DNA of 5,387 nucleotides from Faecalibacterium prausnitzii. Lineage in GTDB: Bacteria; Bacillota; Clostridia; Oscillospirales; Ruminococcaceae. Position numbers and translations under genes: made by a program. The DNA lies in contig DCCL01000013.1 in the NCBI GenBank assembly GCA_002313795.1, forward strand, positions 1-5,387, written 5' to 3'. Of the stretch, positions 3,576 through 5,387 are shown piece by piece (position 1 is the stretch's first letter; every line of letters begins with the position of its first letter). The notes beneath the pieces are model-generated. The model was not told the origin of the DNA. It saw nothing but the letters and a program-made list of their open reading frames with translations, and ran no database searches.

Positions 3576-5387
3576 TTACACTTCCGGCATCAGAGGGATG
3601 AACATCTGTTTTTTCAGTTCCTCACGCGGCAGGAACGGAGCCAGATCTTCCAGCGGCGGGCTGACCAGCGTGCCATCGGGCAGACGCTTGGTACTGCTCT
3701 TGGGCTCCCAGACCTGTTTTGTATCGGTGAAGATCTCACAGAATACTGCGCCATCCATTGCCAGAGCCTTGTTGACCGCCTCTTTCATCTCGGCGTTGCT
3801 GTGTGCACTGAGATACGGATAGCCGAAAGCCTGTGCCAGCTTTTCGAACTTCGGGAAGGAAAGGTCGCCGCTCTCCGGGCCGATGCCGACCTTACAGTGA
3901 TCCTTGAACAGATTGTTCTGGGTCAGGCGGATGGAATGATATCCGTTGTTGTTCACAAGGAAGATCTTAATGGGCAGATGGTTGGTGAGGATCGTCTGCA
4001 GCTCCTGCAGATTCATCATGATAGAGCCGTCGCCCTCCAGGCAGATGGTCGTTCTGCGGCCTCCGCCGATGCAGGTGCCGATGGCCGCAGGCAGACCATA
4101 ACCCATACTGGCGATGGCGCTGTTGTTGGCCATCCGACTTCCCTTCTGGATAACGTAAGCCTGATTGCCCACGACGCAACAGGCACCATTGGAAACAGCG
4201 GTCAGGCTGTTTTCCGGCAGCTGGCTGCTCAGATACCGCACGAATGCGTACACATTGGCAGTTTCGCCGTTCTCCTCCCACTGACGGGGCAGGACCGCCG
4301 GATACTCCTTCTTCCAGCGCTGGCAGGTCGCAAGCCACTCACCGCCCTTGTTCACGGGTGCGACAGCAGCAGCATCCAGCTTGGTCAGGAAATCTTTTGC
4401 ATCGGCCCAGATGGGCATCTCGACGTGAAGGGTCGGCTTCTTCATCTCTGCCGGGTCAATGTCCACCATGATGACCTCTGCGGCACGCGCCCAGGTCTTC
4501 CAGTTATAACCCACCTGCCGGATGGAGATGCGGGTGCCCACTGCGAGGATCAGATCTGCATTCTGGATAGCCCAGTTGCCCGGACGGTCGCCCATGTTGC
4601 CAGCACGGCCACAGTAAAGCGGGTTGTCATCCTCGATGAGGTCCACTGCATTCCAGTATGTAACAATGGGGATATTCAGTTTTTCCGCCACAGAACGGAA
4701 CGCCTCATAACCGCCGGAGAGCCGGATGCCATAGCCTGCGTGGAACACCGGACGTTTTGCATTTTTGATCTTCTCCAGCACCGTCTGAATGGTAGCATCC
4801 TCCACCGGCGGCGGAAGCTTTGCGTCATCCTCTGCCGGGTCGTAGCCCTCCAGCTCGTCGGTCTCAATGTATCCGCCCTGATAGTTGACCGGAATATCCA
4901 GCCACACCGGGCCGGGCCGACCCGTTGTTGCCAGATGCCATGCTTTTTCCAGCGCGTAGCGGATCTGCTTCGGGTCTTCGATCATGGTCGCATATTTGGT
5001 CATATTGCTGACCGATTTAACGATGTCATATTCCTGATCGCCCATCGCACGAAGCTGTGTTCCCGTATAGGGCAGTGCATAGCGGGCGGTGGTATCATAG
5101 CGCACCTGACCGCTGATAATGAACATCGGGATGCTGTCCAGCCATCCGCCCACGACACCCGTCAGGGCGTTTGTGCCGCCCGGGCCGGTGGTCACGCAGA
5201 CCGCTGCGATCTTATTTTCCAGCCGTGCATATGCTTCTGCAGCCATGGCGCACGCCTGCTCATGGTGATTGTAGGTCACATGCAGCTTTTCGTGGTGGCC
5301 CAGAGCGTCATTCAGGTGCATGGCACCGCCGCCTACAACTGAAAATACATCAGTCACGCCTTTTTCTGCAAGAAAATTTGCGACGTA
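3576..5387 (-). CDS. Thiamine-diphosphate enzyme of the acetolactate synthase superfamily, sugar-cluster type (5' end outside window)
   Basis: 603 residues are visible. The frame runs open to the window edge, beginning YVANFLAEKGV; a GTG at 5357 lies within this conserved opening, so the true start is probably a few codons outside. Three domains can be read. The pyrimidine-binding domain has the catalytic-type Glu43 in NHHEQACAMAAEAYA and GPGGTNALTG (68-77). A central domain follows with GRAGNMGDRPGNWA and ILAVGTRIS. The diphosphate-binding domain has GDGS (452-455) and NNN (479-481), spaced as in the GDG-x(26)-NN motif. These enzymes decarboxylate pyruvate or a similar 2-keto acid and pass the two-carbon unit to an acceptor. 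The neighbours are a sugar reductase and a glycosyltransferase, not ilvN, ilvC or other branched-chain amino acid genes, so a nucleotide-sugar acceptor (YerE-like) is more likely than acetolactate formation. FAD dependence is possible but not readable. The superfamily is certain; the acceptor is inference. Confidence 0.88.
   Translation of the reverse strand, partial: YVANFLAEKGVTDVFSVVGGGAMHLNDALGHHEKLHVTYNHHEQACAMAAEAYARLENKIAAVCVTTGPGGTNALTGVVGGWLDSIPMFIISGQVRYDTTARYALPYTGTQLRAMGDQEYDIVKSVSNMTKYATMIEDPKQIRYALEKAWHLATTGRPGPVWLDIPVNYQGGYIETDELEGYDPAEDDAKLPPPVEDATIQTVLEKIKNAKRPVFHAGYGIRLSGGYEAFRSVAEKLNIPIVTYWNAVDLIEDDNPLYCGRAGNMGDRPGNWAIQNADLILAVGTRISIRQVGYNWKTWARAAEVIMVDIDPAEMKKPTLHVEMPIWADAKDFLTKLDAAAVAPVNKGGEWLATCQRWKKEYPAVLPRQWEENGETANVYAFVRYLSSQLPENSLTAVSNGACCVVGNQAYVIQKGSRMANNSAIASMGYGLPAAIGTCIGGGRRTTICLEGDGSIMMNLQELQTILTNHLPIKIFLVNNNGYHSIRLTQNNLFKDHCKVGIGPESGDLSFPKFEKLAQAFGYPYLSAHSNAEMKEAVNKALAMDGAVFCEIFTDTKQVWEPKSSTKRLPDGTLVSPPLEDLAPFLPREELKKQMFIPLMPEV

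Noticed and set aside
2880..5342. Very long (820-codon) open frame on the plus strand
   Set aside because: It lies antisense to the TPP and epimerase genes, both of which have intact family motifs over their whole length. The translation is rich in Cys, His and Arg with no recognisable domain. It is a by-product of codon bias in the real genes.
1..5387. CRISPR array, tRNA, rRNA, insertion sequence or phage attachment site
   Set aside because: No regularly spaced repeats, no cloverleaf or rRNA-like stretch, and no transposase motif or terminal inverted repeats were found on reading both strands.

Overview
The window is a stretch of bacterial chromosome on which every supported gene reads on the minus strand, so transcription runs from high to low coordinates. 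Moderately high G+C, ATGA stop/start overlaps, strong GGAGG-type ribosome binding sites, and a short leader peptide of the KKxYExP...EDVITTS type all suggest a gut Clostridia member. Faecalibacterium, Gemmiger or other Oscillospiraceae relatives are my best guess, from recognition rather than from a search.

Right part (5387 to 1624): three tightly packed genes for surface sugar assembly. They are a thiamine-diphosphate enzyme of the acetolactate synthase superfamily (its first few codons lie outside the window), an extended short-chain NAD(P)-dependent sugar epimerase/reductase, and a membrane-anchored family 2 glycosyltransferase of the GtrB/DPM1 type. The gaps are 3 nt and then a 4-nt ATGA overlap. 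A TPP enzyme next to a sugar reductase recalls the YerE/YerF logic of branched-chain deoxysugar synthesis: two carbons from pyruvate are added to a nucleotide-linked keto-sugar, which is then reduced. The glycosyltransferase would put a sugar on a polyprenyl carrier. The exact sugar cannot be read from this window.

Middle (1623 to 1381): a 243-nt gap with a near-consensus sigma-A promoter (TTGACA, 17 nt, TAATAT) firing toward the left. A 6+6 inverted repeat brackets its -10 box. In the leader, a very short upstream reading frame with its own good ribosome binding site overlaps the start of the next gene.

Left part (1380 to 1): what looks like a ribosomally synthesised, post-translationally modified peptide (RiPP) locus. 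In order it holds a 43-residue cysteine-free precursor peptide, a strong intrinsic terminator acting as an attenuator, an HPr-kinase-like protein, a PqqD-family peptide-binding protein, and the first 45 codons of an S24/S26-type serine peptidase cut by the window edge. The last three are joined by ATGA overlaps. The presumed logic is high-level precursor expression, capture of the leader by the PqqD protein, phosphotransfer or another ATP-dependent change by the kinase, and leader removal by the peptidase. Further genes (transporter, other modifying enzymes) are expected beyond position 1. The class of the product is not settled: lasso-related or undescribed are both open.
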